From Labilibacter marinus (lineage in GTDB: Bacteria > Bacteroidota > Bacteroidia > Bacteroidales > Marinilabiliaceae): a stretch of 64,000 nucleotides of DNA. Below the pieces are notes generated by a model. The model did not search any database. It saw only the letters and a program-made list of their open reading frames with translations, and was not told the DNA's origin. Position 1 is the stretch's first letter. Each line of letters starts with the position of its first letter. The position numbers and the translations under genes are program-made. Location: the NCBI RefSeq assembly GCF_001659685.2, contig NZ_LXYE02000044.1:62001-126000 (forward strand). The letters run 5' to 3'. Of this stretch, positions 19,486 to 28,028 are shown one piece after another.

Positions 19486-20337
19486 ATGGAGGATAACAAT
19501 ATCAACTCACGCACCATTACTTCGAATAGCGAATTATCATTCAACTTGAAATATATTGCCAACTCACAAGAACTTACTTGGTATAACAAACAGGAATACC
19601 CGAAGAAAGAGTGTGATTTTTGCACCTTAGTAGTTTCCAATAAGGAATCTATCCAATCCTTAATCAAAACCAATATTTCCTTATTTCAGGGACATGAACT
19701 ATTCGTTTCGAATACACATGGAGGTGAATTTTTAGGTATACATCTTAAGCATGTTTTAAATATTATAAATGAAAACAATGATGCAACAATTGCCATTGAA
19801 GGTTCCAAAAACGCAGCCATAAAGAATTACCATTTTAATTGCCACTATATTTCAAACAAAAACGATGTTCCATTAACTGCCGACATCAGCAAATCCTCAT
19901 TTAAAGAAATAGTTAGCAAAGCGGATTTATCAATCGGTATACTAGATACATATGGAAGAAACCCTATCATTATTAAAAGTTCATCGATTGATACTTTAAC
20001 TGACACCTTTTATGCTTTAGAAAAACAAATTGGAGTTGATTTCTCTAAGAATGATCATCCCTACATTAATCTTATCGTATGGAAAGAAGATGGAAATTTT
20101 ATACTTGCAGCTATACCAAGGGTAGTTTATAAACCAACTGAGTACTACGACGAAAATAATAAATGGAACATTGCTCCTGGGGTTCTGGAGATGAGTGGTA
20201 TTTACTTAATCAGTAATCATGATGAATACCTTCACATGACCGCAGAACAATTATTGCAGATTACGGATGAAGTATCGTATAACGACACGCATATTTTAGA
20301 ATTATTAAAAAACCTTGATCTAAGTAAGATAAACTAA
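19486..20337 (+). CDS. Divergent DUF4922 / HIT-like (GDP-hexose phosphorylase-like) protein
   Basis: This 283-residue cytoplasmic protein matches the Bacteroidota DUF4922 family in outline: an N-terminal Cys pair (CDFC, 43-46), a central HIT-like histidine block and a C-terminal VWKEDGNFILAAIPR ... GVLEMSGIYLIS segment. DUF4922 belongs to the HIT/GalT superfamily, whose members transfer nucleotides through a covalent His. The family's usual H-x-H-x-Q motif reads HFNCH here (116-120), so the central catalytic His is Asn118. It may be an inactive or repurposed relative. Homology is judged from remembered family motifs. The next gene starts 21 bases downstream. Confidence 0.6.
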   Translation: MEDNNINSRTITSNSELSFNLKYIANSQELTWYNKQEYPKKECDFCTLVVSNKESIQSLIKTNISLFQGHELFVSNTHGGEFLGIHLKHVLNIINENNDATIAIEGSKNAAIKNYHFNCHYISNKNDVPLTADISKSSFKEIVSKADLSIGILDTYGRNPIIIKSSSIDTLTDTFYALEKQIGVDFSKNDHPYINLIVWKEDGNFILAAIPRVVYKPTEYYDENNKWNIAPGVLEMSGIYLISNHDEYLHMTAEQLLQITDEVSYNDTHILELLKNLDLSKIN

Positions 20338-20358
20338 ACTCAGACACCAAACCATTCT

Positions 20359-21546
20359 ATGTATTTGCACTTTACCATCCTGTTTTTAATCATCTTGGCA
20401 TATAGCTTAACCGCAGGAAAAATTGAAAGATATCCTATCAGTGCTCCTATCGTATTTTTAATGATAGGATTAATATTAGGACCTCTGGCTTTTCATGTTT
20501 TCGAAATAGAACTAGGGCAAGAGAATTATCAACTATTAGCTGAATTCGCTTTAGCTTTGGTACTATTTAGCGATGCCTCAAAGGCTAATTTACAAGTATT
20601 AAAACATCAGTTAGGCTTACCATCTAAACTATTATTGATAGGCTTGCCCATTACCATTTTACTTGGCTTTGGCATAGGTATGATTATATTCCCTGACTTT
20701 TCGTGGATTGAAGTGGCTATTCTGAGTACTATCTTAGCTCCAACAGATGCAGCATTAGGAGAGCCTGTTGTATCAAACAAGTCTGTTCCTTCAAAAATTA
20801 GAGAAGGAATTAACGTTGAAAGTGGCCTCAACGATGGTATTTGTGTTCCTATCCTAATGCTATTATTGGCGTTTCACTCAATGAGTAGTAATGATCCTGT
20901 TTCATTCAGTTATGGATTAAGTCTTTTTGCGCAAGAAATAGGGATAGGAGTTTTAGTTGGTGCATCCATTGCTTTTATAGGTGATATTTTAATAAAAAGA
21001 GGGATCAGGAAAGAATGGATCGAGTCATCATGGAAACCCTCCATCATCATACTAATGTCCTTAAGTTCTTTTTTATTGGCTCAAACTTTAGGAGGTAGCG
21101 GTTTTATTGCTTGTTTTATTGGTGGAATTGTTTTTAACATCCGATTTAAATCGAATAAAGTAGAATATTTAGAAGGCAGCGAAGCCATAGGAAAAATCCT
21201 TAATGCGATAGTATGGGTTATATTCGGTAGCGTTATTACAGGTAGAATTATTCATCTGCTTACTTGGGAGATTGTTTTATATTCGATACTAAGCCTGACC
21301 ATAATAAGAATAGTTCCTGTATTACTCTCATTGTTTAATGCAAAAGTAAGCTCATACGCCAAGTTATTCACAGCATGGTTTGGCCCTAGAGGATTAGCCA
21401 GTATAGTATTTGCTATTATGGTTTTAGAGGAACACTTACCGCATGGCAACACTATTGTTATCACAACCTTTTTTACCATATTATTGAGTGTGTTTGCACA
21501 TGGCATAAGCGCTAATCCTATGGCAAAGGCGTTTATTAAAAAATAA
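20359..21546 (+). CDS. Cation/proton antiporter (CPA1 family, NhaP-like)
   Basis: This 395-residue inner-membrane protein has about 12 hydrophobic helices. The ion-binding helix reads LAPTDAALGEPVV and is followed by INVESGLNDGICVP, both characteristic of CPA1 antiporters; the Asp residues in TDA and LND are the expected proton/cation ligands. The helix WFGPRGLASIVFA near the C-terminus is also conserved. It probably exchanges sodium or potassium for protons. There is no cytoplasmic regulatory tail. It may be co-transcribed with the DUF4922-like gene 21 bases upstream. Confidence 0.88.
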   Translation: MYLHFTILFLIILAYSLTAGKIERYPISAPIVFLMIGLILGPLAFHVFEIELGQENYQLLAEFALALVLFSDASKANLQVLKHQLGLPSKLLLIGLPITILLGFGIGMIIFPDFSWIEVAILSTILAPTDAALGEPVVSNKSVPSKIREGINVESGLNDGICVPILMLLLAFHSMSSNDPVSFSYGLSLFAQEIGIGVLVGASIAFIGDILIKRGIRKEWIESSWKPSIIILMSLSSFLLAQTLGGSGFIACFIGGIVFNIRFKSNKVEYLEGSEAIGKILNAIVWVIFGSVITGRIIHLLTWEIVLYSILSLTIIRIVPVLLSLFNAKVSSYAKLFTAWFGPRGLASIVFAIMVLEEHLPHGNTIVITTFFTILLSVFAHGISANPMAKAFIKK

Positions 21547-21550
21547 GCTA

Positions 21551-21582
21551 AAAAAAAGGAGTTGAGACAAATCCCAACTCCT
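21551..21582 (-). terminator. Intrinsic terminator of the minus-strand DUF4251 operon
   Basis: The stem aggagttg / caactcct with a 10-base loop is preceded by a run of A on the plus strand, which is the U tract of the minus-strand transcript. Confidence 0.7.
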
Positions 21583-21605
21583 AATATCTAAGTTTAATCT
21601 TTTCC

Positions 21606-22208
21606 TTAATAAATATACTTAAAACCAAACGAAAGTGTCAACCAGCTTTCGGCATCATGCTTTTGGGTTTTAACAGCCATATTGTACTCAGCATTTATAT
21701 TAAAGTTGGTTCTAAAATTTATAGGAATACTAACACCTGCTTGTGGTGTTAAACCAAAATGCCAAACACTAGTTTTTGTACCATATAAACCAATGTTACG
21801 TTCCTTTTCAATATAATAAGTACCCATACCAAGTCCAACATGTGGAATAACCTTTGACTCTTGACCTGTTGGATAATACAATCCTTTTGCTAATAAAGGT
21901 ATACTCGAAATATACCTATATTGCTTACCTGTAATCGCTCCATTCTTTATAGGATAGGTATCCTTAGCTAGCTCCTTATAAAAGGTTTGAAAATTGGTCT
22001 GAAACCCAATACTTGCCTTATCATCTGCAATAAATCGCCCAACCTCAATTCCTAGTCCTCTAAAACTTGTTTGGTCAATAAAATCCTTCGTATCCCCCAT
22101 GGCAAAGCCAATTGGATAACTAATGATTGAATACTTTTCTTGTGCTATTCCAGAAACTCCCATTAGTATCAAAAAAATGGAAATATATAAAGTTCTCATA
22201 TTATTCAT
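21606..22208 (-). CDS. Outer-membrane beta-barrel protein
   Basis: This protein is 200 residues from the ATG at 22208; the open frame begins five codons earlier at a TTG. It has a signal peptide (LYISIFLILMGVSGIAQ) and alternating hydrophobic strands ending in LTLSFGFKYIY, a terminal aromatic typical of outer-membrane barrels. An eight-stranded OmpX/PorT-like barrel is plausible. The exact role is unknown. It is the third gene of a unit with a DUF4251 protein and a DUF4136 lipoprotein, with a 16-base gap. Confidence 0.65.
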   Translation of the reverse strand: MNNMRTLYISIFLILMGVSGIAQEKYSIISYPIGFAMGDTKDFIDQTSFRGLGIEVGRFIADDKASIGFQTNFQTFYKELAKDTYPIKNGAITGKQYRYISSIPLLAKGLYYPTGQESKVIPHVGLGMGTYYIEKERNIGLYGTKTSVWHFGLTPQAGVSIPINFRTNFNINAEYNMAVKTQKHDAESWLTLSFGFKYIY

Positions 22209-22224
22209 GTTTATAGATTTCAAA

Positions 22225-22902
22225 TTAATTTTCGTAAGGAGCTTGACTAAACATATCGTCTATTCCTATCTCTAATCGTTTGCTGATATACGAATCAGAA
22301 CCTCTTAATAAGCCATTGACAGCACCTCTAAAATAAACTGGGTAAATTTCTTTACTAGGTTCGTTAGGCATAGGTAAAGGATTCATTAAGTCAGCAAACT
22401 CCACCAACAAGGTACCCGTTGTATAATCGTATGCAACTGGATAGCCCCACCAAGGGTAACCTGGGTAGCCCGGATAACCCCAATTAGGATAACCCCAACC
22501 TGGGTAATAACCCCAACCTGGATAACCCCACCAGTAATATCCGTAATTTTCATCTACTATAGCAGATACCAAAACAATAAAATCAGGTTTATTGCTTGGA
22601 TCATTAGGATCTAATTCTACTCTTGTATAGCCCTTAGCCTCTAGTTGATCTGCCAGTTGCTCTAATATTTCATCATCAAATTTTCTTTCAACATCATCGT
22701 TTTCTTCTCCATTTTTGATATGAACTATCGTATCGTCCATCGCATAGGTTAATTCACGATCGAAATTAAACTCAGGATCAAAATTGGTTACAGTCACATC
22801 TAATTCGTCTACATACTCTGCTCCCATCTTACTACAACTAGACATGATGGCTAGTACTAATGCTAACCACACTAATTGTGTTACATTTTTCATTATTCTC
22901 AT
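22225..22902 (-). CDS. DUF4136 lipoprotein with a Tyr/Trp/Gly/Pro-rich insert
   Basis: From the ATG at 22902 (another ATG is three codons in) the protein is 225 residues. It has a lipoprotein signal ending in LAIMSSC (Cys23). The DUF4136 body reads LEAKGYTRVELDPNDPSNKPD and FRGAVNGLLRG near the end. Between them, about residues 119-155, lies a low-complexity tract of GYP and GW units (plus-strand 22441-22545). DUF4136 proteins are envelope lipoproteins of unknown function. It lies between a DUF4251 gene and a barrel gene. Confidence 0.75.
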   Translation of the reverse strand: MRIMKNVTQLVWLALVLAIMSSCSKMGAEYVDELDVTVTNFDPEFNFDRELTYAMDDTIVHIKNGEENDDVERKFDDEILEQLADQLEAKGYTRVELDPNDPSNKPDFIVLVSAIVDENYGYYWWGYPGWGYYPGWGYPNWGYPGYPGYPWWGYPVAYDYTTGTLLVEFADLMNPLPMPNEPSKEIYPVYFRGAVNGLLRGSDSYISKRLEIGIDDMFSQAPYEN

Positions 22903-22909
22903 ATTTAAA

Positions 22910-23485
22910 TTATAAAATTGGCGTTCCTTTATAAACTCTCGATTGAGCAACAGGTACCAAAGCACCAGTATATCTAACACTATGCCTGCTATTTCCCTTC
23001 ACAGTAGCATCTACCATTTGCCCAGTACTATTCGAATTCATTCGAATATCAAATACTCCCAAAGAACTACTTACCATAACAACAATATAATAAGTACCTC
23101 GTTTCTCATTAAACTCAACTTCGTACTTAGTAACATTACCTCGTACAGAAACTCCCCCTACTCCATTGGCACCAAGCCCCGAATTACTTCCCAGCTGAAC
23201 AAAAGCTTTATCGCCCTCAATAGCAATAAAATTTAACGTGCTCGATACATTTATCGTACCTCCTTTTCTTCCTGATAAACGATCCGCTTCAAGTACCCAT
23301 TGAGCACTATCCACAGCCACCTTTGTTATCAACCTCAATTGATTATCAATAAGCTCTTGTTCTTTCTTTTTTTCTTCCCGTGCCATAGCACGTTTTTCTT
23401 TTCTGGTAAGTTCTTTTTCTGCTTCCTGACCATAACTTAGTACAACTACCAAGCATAGAGTCAGCAACATAAAAACATGTTTCAT
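22910..23485 (-). CDS. DUF4251 exported protein
   Basis: Starting at the ATG at 23485 gives 191 residues with a clean signal peptide (MLLTLCLVVVLSYGQ). A charged linker rich in Arg/Lys/Glu (RKEKRAMAREEKKKE) leads into the DUF4251 beta domain (ISSTLNF-like strand, VRGNVTKYEVEFNEKRG). The function of the family is unknown. The open frame extends 15 codons further upstream but lacks a signal peptide there. It is the first gene of the three-gene minus operon and has an excellent promoter about 110 bases upstream. Confidence 0.75.
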   Translation of the reverse strand: MKHVFMLLTLCLVVVLSYGQEAEKELTRKEKRAMAREEKKKEQELIDNQLRLITKVAVDSAQWVLEADRLSGRKGGTINVSSTLNFIAIEGDKAFVQLGSNSGLGANGVGGVSVRGNVTKYEVEFNEKRGTYYIVVMVSSSLGVFDIRMNSNSTGQMVDATVKGNSRHSVRYTGALVPVAQSRVYKGTPIL

Positions 23486-23812
23486 AATATTTCTTTTTAA
23501 AGTAGAATGGTAGAGCTGAAATAAAAACATAAAGGACAGTTGTTTAGTTCAGTCTGGTTTAAAATAAATGCCATACTCAGGCACATTACACTAACAAATG
23601 TACCTTAAAGCCTTATGCATTCAAAATATTTTATCTTCCTCAATGCTATTTTAACATTAAACTAACAGAATCGACTTCGCAATAAATTATGTTGTTCATG
23701 ATTTGTGTTATCTCTTTTTTTAGAAACACACATTAACAATCTTTAACTGCGTAATAATAAATTTTCATTAAACATGGCGAGCTATTTGTTTTGTTGTATT
23801 AAAAGATTGTTT
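23486..23812. other. Intergenic region between divergent envelope genes
   Basis: This 327-base region separates the DUF4251 operon from the LpxR-like gene. It contains the minus-strand promoter listed separately. The open frame of the LpxR-like gene reaches back to an ATG at 23774. I see no RNA gene or repeat in the rest. Confidence 0.5.
23595..23625 (-). promoter_or_regulatory. Bacteroidota-type promoter of the DUF4251-DUF4136-barrel operon
   Basis: On the minus strand TTTG is followed after exactly 19 bases by TACATTTG, a perfect match to TTTG-N19-TAnnTTTG. The predicted start is near 23590, giving a leader of about 105 bases. Confidence 0.65.
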
Positions 23813-24781
23813 ATGGTAAGATTATTCTCTTTTCTAATATGGATTGGTTTAGCCAATATATCTTATGCACAAAATAAGGGGCATGAGCCAAGCCCAAGTG
23901 ATTACACCACATTTACATTTTCAATGGATAATGATGTGATGTTTCAAACCGATTATTATTATACACAAGGCTTGTATATGGAATTAATCGCTCCTTTTTT
24001 AAAGAAAAACCCCATCAACTATATTTTCTTTAAGCCTGAAGATCGATCCAAAATTATTTATGGCCTTTCCTTTCATCAACAAATGCATACACCTCTGGAT
24101 ATCAAACCTGAAGAAATTCTTTATGGCGATCGACCGTATGCAGGACTACTATACGCCAAGTCATTTATGAAATACGCCAATGTGGAAAAGAAATATCTAT
24201 TTAGAAGCGAGTTAGATTTAGGTTTGATTGGCCCCAGTAGTTTAGCTGGTATAACTCAATATAAATTCCATGAACTAACAGACAATCACGTTCCTAATGG
24301 TTGGAAGAATCAGATAAAAGAAGTACCCATTATTAACTACAACATGTCTTTGCAAAAAGGGTTGTTTGAGAATGATTATAGCCACATACTGGCGTACGGT
24401 AAAACAAGGATTGGCACCATGTATAACGACCTAGAAGTAGGCTTTAATTATAGAGTAGGTTATGCCAATTCATTTTTTGAATCTATTGGAGAAGACCTAT
24501 ATCTAAAGGACAAAAAACTTCAAGCTTATTTAACTTTTAGTCCCAATGCCAGATTTGTGGCTTATAACGCAACGCTTCAAGGTAATATGTTATCAAATAC
24601 AACACAAAGCTATGTAATTCATGGCGAAGATGTGGAAAGAATTGTTTATGGTTTTAGAGCCGGATCAGTCATTACTTATAAAGGAATATCTATTGCCTAT
24701 AAATTACATTGGCAATCTCCCGAGTTTAATAACGGTTTAAACCACATGTATCATTCCACTTCTTTTCTATTTAGGTTCTAA
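23813..24781 (+). CDS. LpxR-family lipid A 3'-O-deacylase (outer membrane)
   Basis: From the ATG at 23813 the protein has 322 residues and begins with a signal peptide (FSFLIWIGLANISYAQ); the ATG at 23774 would put 13 extra residues in front of it. The family signature is visible: an Asn-Asp pair in FSMDNDVMF, then DYYYTQGLYMEL, and GDRPYAGLLYA. LpxR is a 12-stranded outer-membrane barrel that removes the 3' acyl groups of lipid A, using the Asn-Asp pair and a His with calcium. The protein ends in Phe, as barrels do. It is a single-gene unit with its own terminator. Confidence 0.82.
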   Translation: MVRLFSFLIWIGLANISYAQNKGHEPSPSDYTTFTFSMDNDVMFQTDYYYTQGLYMELIAPFLKKNPINYIFFKPEDRSKIIYGLSFHQQMHTPLDIKPEEILYGDRPYAGLLYAKSFMKYANVEKKYLFRSELDLGLIGPSSLAGITQYKFHELTDNHVPNGWKNQIKEVPIINYNMSLQKGLFENDYSHILAYGKTRIGTMYNDLEVGFNYRVGYANSFFESIGEDLYLKDKKLQAYLTFSPNARFVAYNATLQGNMLSNTTQSYVIHGEDVERIVYGFRAGSVITYKGISIAYKLHWQSPEFNNGLNHMYHSTSFLFRF

Positions 24782-24817
24782 CACTTTAAAAGCAATAGAC
24801 CACGTGTATGCACAAAA

Positions 24818-24855
24818 AAAAAGTAGCCGTCAAACGTTATGACAGCTACTTTCAA
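24818..24855 (+). terminator. Intrinsic terminator after the LpxR-like gene
   Basis: The stem aaagtagc / gctacttt continues through one mismatch into gtca / tgac and is followed by T-rich sequence. Confidence 0.7.
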
Positions 24856-25169
24856 TCTTTAACCAAACCTAACCCTAAACTATGAGTTAATACAAAGATA
24901 ACTATTCCTTATATATTTCCAAACATTTCACTGTTTTTTTTCTAAAAAAAATCACTCTCGCTTCAACGCAAACTATATTCTTGAGCCTTACCTCTACTAT
25001 TTCACAAGCAGGTACTTCTCCACAGTAAAGAAGTTTTCTTATCGTAACAACTTATTTAAACAAGTACATTCCTAGTATTTAGGCTTATTAGTCCAGCTCT
25101 ATTTATTTAACTCTTTGAATTAATAATTCAATAACACTTAAAACATGTAGGATTTTATCCTGTATTTTC
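24856..25169. other. AT-rich intergenic region with no recognised feature
   Basis: About 310 bases between the LpxR terminator and the sodB promoter region contain many stops in every frame. I recognise no RNA gene. A short palindrome, gaattaataattc, occurs near 25117. Confidence 0.4.
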
Positions 25170-25177
25170 TAAATTTG
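25170..25177 (+). promoter_or_regulatory. Possible -7 element (TAAATTTG) of sodB
   Basis: This is an exact TAnnTTTG match 73 bases upstream of the sodB start. No TTTG lies at the -33 position. Confidence 0.25.
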
Positions 25178-25249
25178 TTAATAGTGTACTCTTTATTCTT
25201 AATGATTAAAGTGCACAGCAATACAGACAATTATTTAAAACAAATTATC

Positions 25250-25825
25250 ATGAAATTTGAATTACCACAATTACCTTATGCCGCTGATGCATTAGAACCT
25301 ACCATCACAAAAAACACCATTGACTTTCATTATGGCAAACATCACCAAGCCTATGTGAACAACTTAAACAACTTGGTTGTTGGTACAGAATTCGAGAATG
25401 CAGATTTAGAGACTATCATTAAAAAAGCCGATGGCGGTATTTTTAATAATGCAGCTCAAGTTTGGAACCACACTTTTTACTTTACTTCATTCTCTCCTGA
25501 TGGAGGTGGCGAACCCAAAGGAGCATTAGCTGATGCTATTGCCAAAACATTTGGAAGCTTTGAAGCGTTTAAAGAAACGTTTGCTAAAGCTGCAGCTACT
25601 TTATTCGGTTCGGGATGGGCCTGGTTAGTTAAAGATAGCAATGGCGAATTAAAGATTGTGCAGACAAGTAATGCTGGTAATCCGATGACAGATGACCTTA
25701 CTCCTATTTTAACATGTGATGTTTGGGAGCATGCTTATTATTTAGATTACCAAAATAAACGCCCTGATTACATCGCTAGCTTTTGGAAGCTGATTGATTG
25801 GGATGTTGTAAGTGCCAGAATCTAA
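25250..25825 (+). CDS. sodB: Superoxide dismutase, Fe/Mn type
   Basis: This 191-residue cytoplasmic enzyme starts at ATG 25250 with FELPQLPYAADALEP; the frame upstream to 25175 uses a TTG and adds unrelated residues. Metal ligands are visible as His in HYGKHHQAYV, His in QVWNHTFYF, and Asp and His in DVWEHAYYLDYQ. Gln in AAQVWNH and the FGSGWAWL block favour the iron or cambialistic type over strict manganese. It removes superoxide. The nitroreductase gene follows 46 bases later. Confidence 0.95.
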   Translation: MKFELPQLPYAADALEPTITKNTIDFHYGKHHQAYVNNLNNLVVGTEFENADLETIIKKADGGIFNNAAQVWNHTFYFTSFSPDGGGEPKGALADAIAKTFGSFEAFKETFAKAAATLFGSGWAWLVKDSNGELKIVQTSNAGNPMTDDLTPILTCDVWEHAYYLDYQNKRPDYIASFWKLIDWDVVSARI

Positions 25826-25871
25826 CAAAGCTTGAAAAAAATCTAATTATTTATAATAAATCCCCTTAGTT

Positions 25872-26438
25872 ATGCTTAAAGATCTGATTTTAAAAAACCG
25901 AAGTTACAGACGCTTTCACCAAGACCAAGAAGTGAGTCAGGAGACTCTTTCTGAATTGGTTGAATTAGCTCGACTTTCACCTTCGGCTAGAAATGCGCAA
26001 CCTTTAAAATACCTTTTGGTCAATAGTCCTGAGCAAAACAGTATTGTGTTTAAGTATTTATCTTGGGCTGGATATCTACCCAACTGGCACGGGCCAGAAG
26101 ATGGTGAGAAACCTGCCGCTTACATTATTATGCTTAACGATACTGCTATATCATCTAACTTTTTTAGCGACAATGGTATTGCCGCCCAAAGTATATTGTT
26201 AGGAGCGGTTGAAAAAGGCCTAGGAGGATGCATTATCGGATCTGTAGAGCGACTTCAAATGCAACGCGAACTAGATATTCCTCAGCAATATAAGATCATT
26301 CAGGTTATTGCTATTGGAGTACCTAAGGAAGAAGTAGTAGTTGAAGAACTAGATAAGGATCATAAATATTGGCGCGATATTAAAGAGGTACACCATGTAC
26401 CTAAGCGCAGTCTGAAAGATATAATCATCAAGTTATAA
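25872..26438 (+). CDS. Nitroreductase-family flavoprotein
   Basis: This 188-residue protein has the family's N-terminal NRSYRRFHQDQEVS and LARLSPSARNAQPLKYLLV, whose Arg and Ser bind FMN phosphate, and a C-terminal GLGGCIIGSV block. The middle segment is short, as in the small HgdA/TM1586-like group. It probably reduces quinones, nitro compounds or another small molecule with NAD(P)H; the substrate is unknown. It follows sodB closely and ends in a good terminator, so the pair may respond to oxidative stress together. Confidence 0.85.
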   Translation: MLKDLILKNRSYRRFHQDQEVSQETLSELVELARLSPSARNAQPLKYLLVNSPEQNSIVFKYLSWAGYLPNWHGPEDGEKPAAYIIMLNDTAISSNFFSDNGIAAQSILLGAVEKGLGGCIIGSVERLQMQRELDIPQQYKIIQVIAIGVPKEEVVVEELDKDHKYWRDIKEVHHVPKRSLKDIIIKL

Positions 26439-26446
26439 TTGACCAT

Positions 26447-26482
26447 AAGAAGGAGTTACATTTTGTTTCTCCTTCTTTTTTC
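26447..26482 (+). terminator. Intrinsic terminator after the nitroreductase gene
   Basis: The stem aagaaggag / ctccttctt with a 12-base loop runs into T7. Confidence 0.8.
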
Positions 26483-26548
26483 CCATACCTTCAACCAAAA
26501 TGATGTAATCTGTGTTTTACTTATAGAACTCCCTAAAACCTACTTGTT

Positions 26549-27262
26549 ATGAAATTAAAACATATACTTCCGGTATTGCTATTAGCCATTTGTTCAGTGG
26601 CTTCGGCACAGATGCAAAAAGACTCTCTTTTGTTCAGAGGGGTTATTATGGAAGGAGATAGCCTATTTTCGCTTCCATATGCAAAATACTCTATTAATGA
26701 TAAATTAAATTTTACCACTAGCGAAGAAGGACAATTTTCGTTTTGGGCTCAAAATGGTGACGTTGTTCATTTCTCTTACGTTGGCTTTAAACCACTCTAT
26801 GTTCAGGTAAATGATTCGCTGGCCAATGCTAATTTTTTAATGGGTGTATTTTTAAGTAGAGATACCATTGAGTTATCTGAGGTTGTTATTATACCACAGA
26901 TTATGAACCCGAATGCCATTGCACGTAATATGCCCATGTTGAGTTCTCAGGATGATATTGTAGCTCAAAACAATGTGGCTACGTCGACTTATCAGGCCAA
27001 AACGCAACCTATAAAAGAGTGGGATGCTGAGATGAACCAGAAGAACTTTTTAGAAGCTAGATCGATGGATGTACAATATAAAACCATGATTCAGCCATCG
27101 CAAGTACTAGGAGTTAGTAATGTGGCTATTTCGCAGCAAATTGATCGCAGTAAAATTAACAACTTAAAGAAACCACGTAGGCAGTATATCTCACAATCAG
27201 AATGGGAATATTTAATAGCCTCTTATGAGGAAAAGATGAAGAAGAAGTTTGGTGATTACTAA
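26549..27262 (+). CDS. Exported protein with carboxypeptidase-like regulatory domain
   Basis: This 237-residue protein has a signal peptide (HILPVLLLAICSVASAQ) and a CarboxypepD_reg-like beta domain (about 25-115) with the typical closing strand FSYVGFKPLYVQV. The C-terminal half is charged and Gln-rich with no recognisable domain. Such proteins are common in the Bacteroidota periplasm and surface, and their roles are mostly unknown. It stands alone between a terminator and folE. Confidence 0.7.
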   Translation: MKLKHILPVLLLAICSVASAQMQKDSLLFRGVIMEGDSLFSLPYAKYSINDKLNFTTSEEGQFSFWAQNGDVVHFSYVGFKPLYVQVNDSLANANFLMGVFLSRDTIELSEVVIIPQIMNPNAIARNMPMLSSQDDIVAQNNVATSTYQAKTQPIKEWDAEMNQKNFLEARSMDVQYKTMIQPSQVLGVSNVAISQQIDRSKINNLKKPRRQYISQSEWEYLIASYEEKMKKKFGDY

Positions 27263-27368
27263 ATCACCACCTCCTTTATCTCTGAAAAAAATATAAATTT
27301 CAGCTGATTTCCTGTTTTTTTTTCTGACTTTTGCGTTCTTATTATTTAGCGCATAAACATTACCGTAC

Positions 27369-27992
27369 ATGGATTTTACTTTAAATGGAGAGGGTGGATA
27401 CAGCAAAGTTGAAAGCTATGATGATACCACTACTGAAAAATTATCTAACAACTACAGCGAGATAATTGGATTGCTAGGTGAAGATGTAAATCGTGAAGGT
27501 TTAGAAAAAACGCCATTACGTGTAGCTAAAGCCATGCAATTTTTAACACAGGGTTATCAGATGAATCCTGAGGAGATTATTAAATCGGCCATGTTTAAAG
27601 AGGATTATCAACAGATGGTCATCGTAAAAGATATTGAGCTATACTCTATGTGTGAACACCACATGTTACCTTTCTTTGGAAAAGCTCATGTGGCCTATAT
27701 TCCACGTCACCATATTACTGGCTTAAGTAAAATTGCCCGCGTGGTTGAAGCTTTTGCCCGCAGACTGCAAGTACAGGAAAGGTTAACTACACAAATTAAA
27801 GATGCTATTCAGAACACTTTAAATCCGTTGGGGGTGGCTGTAGTTATTGAAGCGCAGCATATGTGTATGCAGATGCGAGGTGTTCAGAAACAACATTCGG
27901 AAACTACTACATCTGATTTTACAGGAGCCTTTTTAAATAATCAGGCTACACGATCGGAGTTTTTCAATATTATCTCGAACAAATTACACTAA
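27369..27992 (+). CDS. folE: GTP cyclohydrolase I
   Basis: This 207-residue enzyme converts GTP to dihydroneopterin triphosphate, the first step of folate synthesis. Zinc ligands are in [12 protein letters not shown] and CMQMRGVQK; the active-site segment [14 protein letters not shown] and the [12 protein letters not shown] strand are conserved. An N-terminal extension of about 30 residues precedes the core, as in many Bacteroidota enzymes. It is a single gene ending in a strong terminator, convergent with the DUF4249 gene. Confidence 0.96.
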   Translation: MDFTLNGEGGYSKVESYDDTTTEKLSNNYSEIIGLLGEDVNREGLEKTPLRVAKAMQFLTQGYQMNPEEIIKSAMFKEDYQQMVIVKDIELYSMCEHHMLPFFGKAHVAYIPRHHITGLSKIARVVEAFARRLQVQERLTTQIKDAIQNTLNPLGVAVVIEAQHMCMQMRGVQKQHSETTTSDFTGAFLNNQATRSEFFNIISNKLH

Positions 27993-27999
27993 CACATAC

Positions 28000-28028
28000 A
28001 AGAGCTTCTCAAAAGGAAGCTCTTTTTC
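28000..28028 (+). terminator. Intrinsic terminator after folE
   Basis: The stem agagcttc / gaagctct has a 7-base loop and a T5 run. It touches the stop codon of the convergent DUF4249 gene. Confidence 0.8.

Noticed and set aside
24856-25169. Possible small RNA gene upstream of sodB
   Set aside because: There is no stable extended pairing or flanking promoter and terminator pair; the region is only AT-rich.
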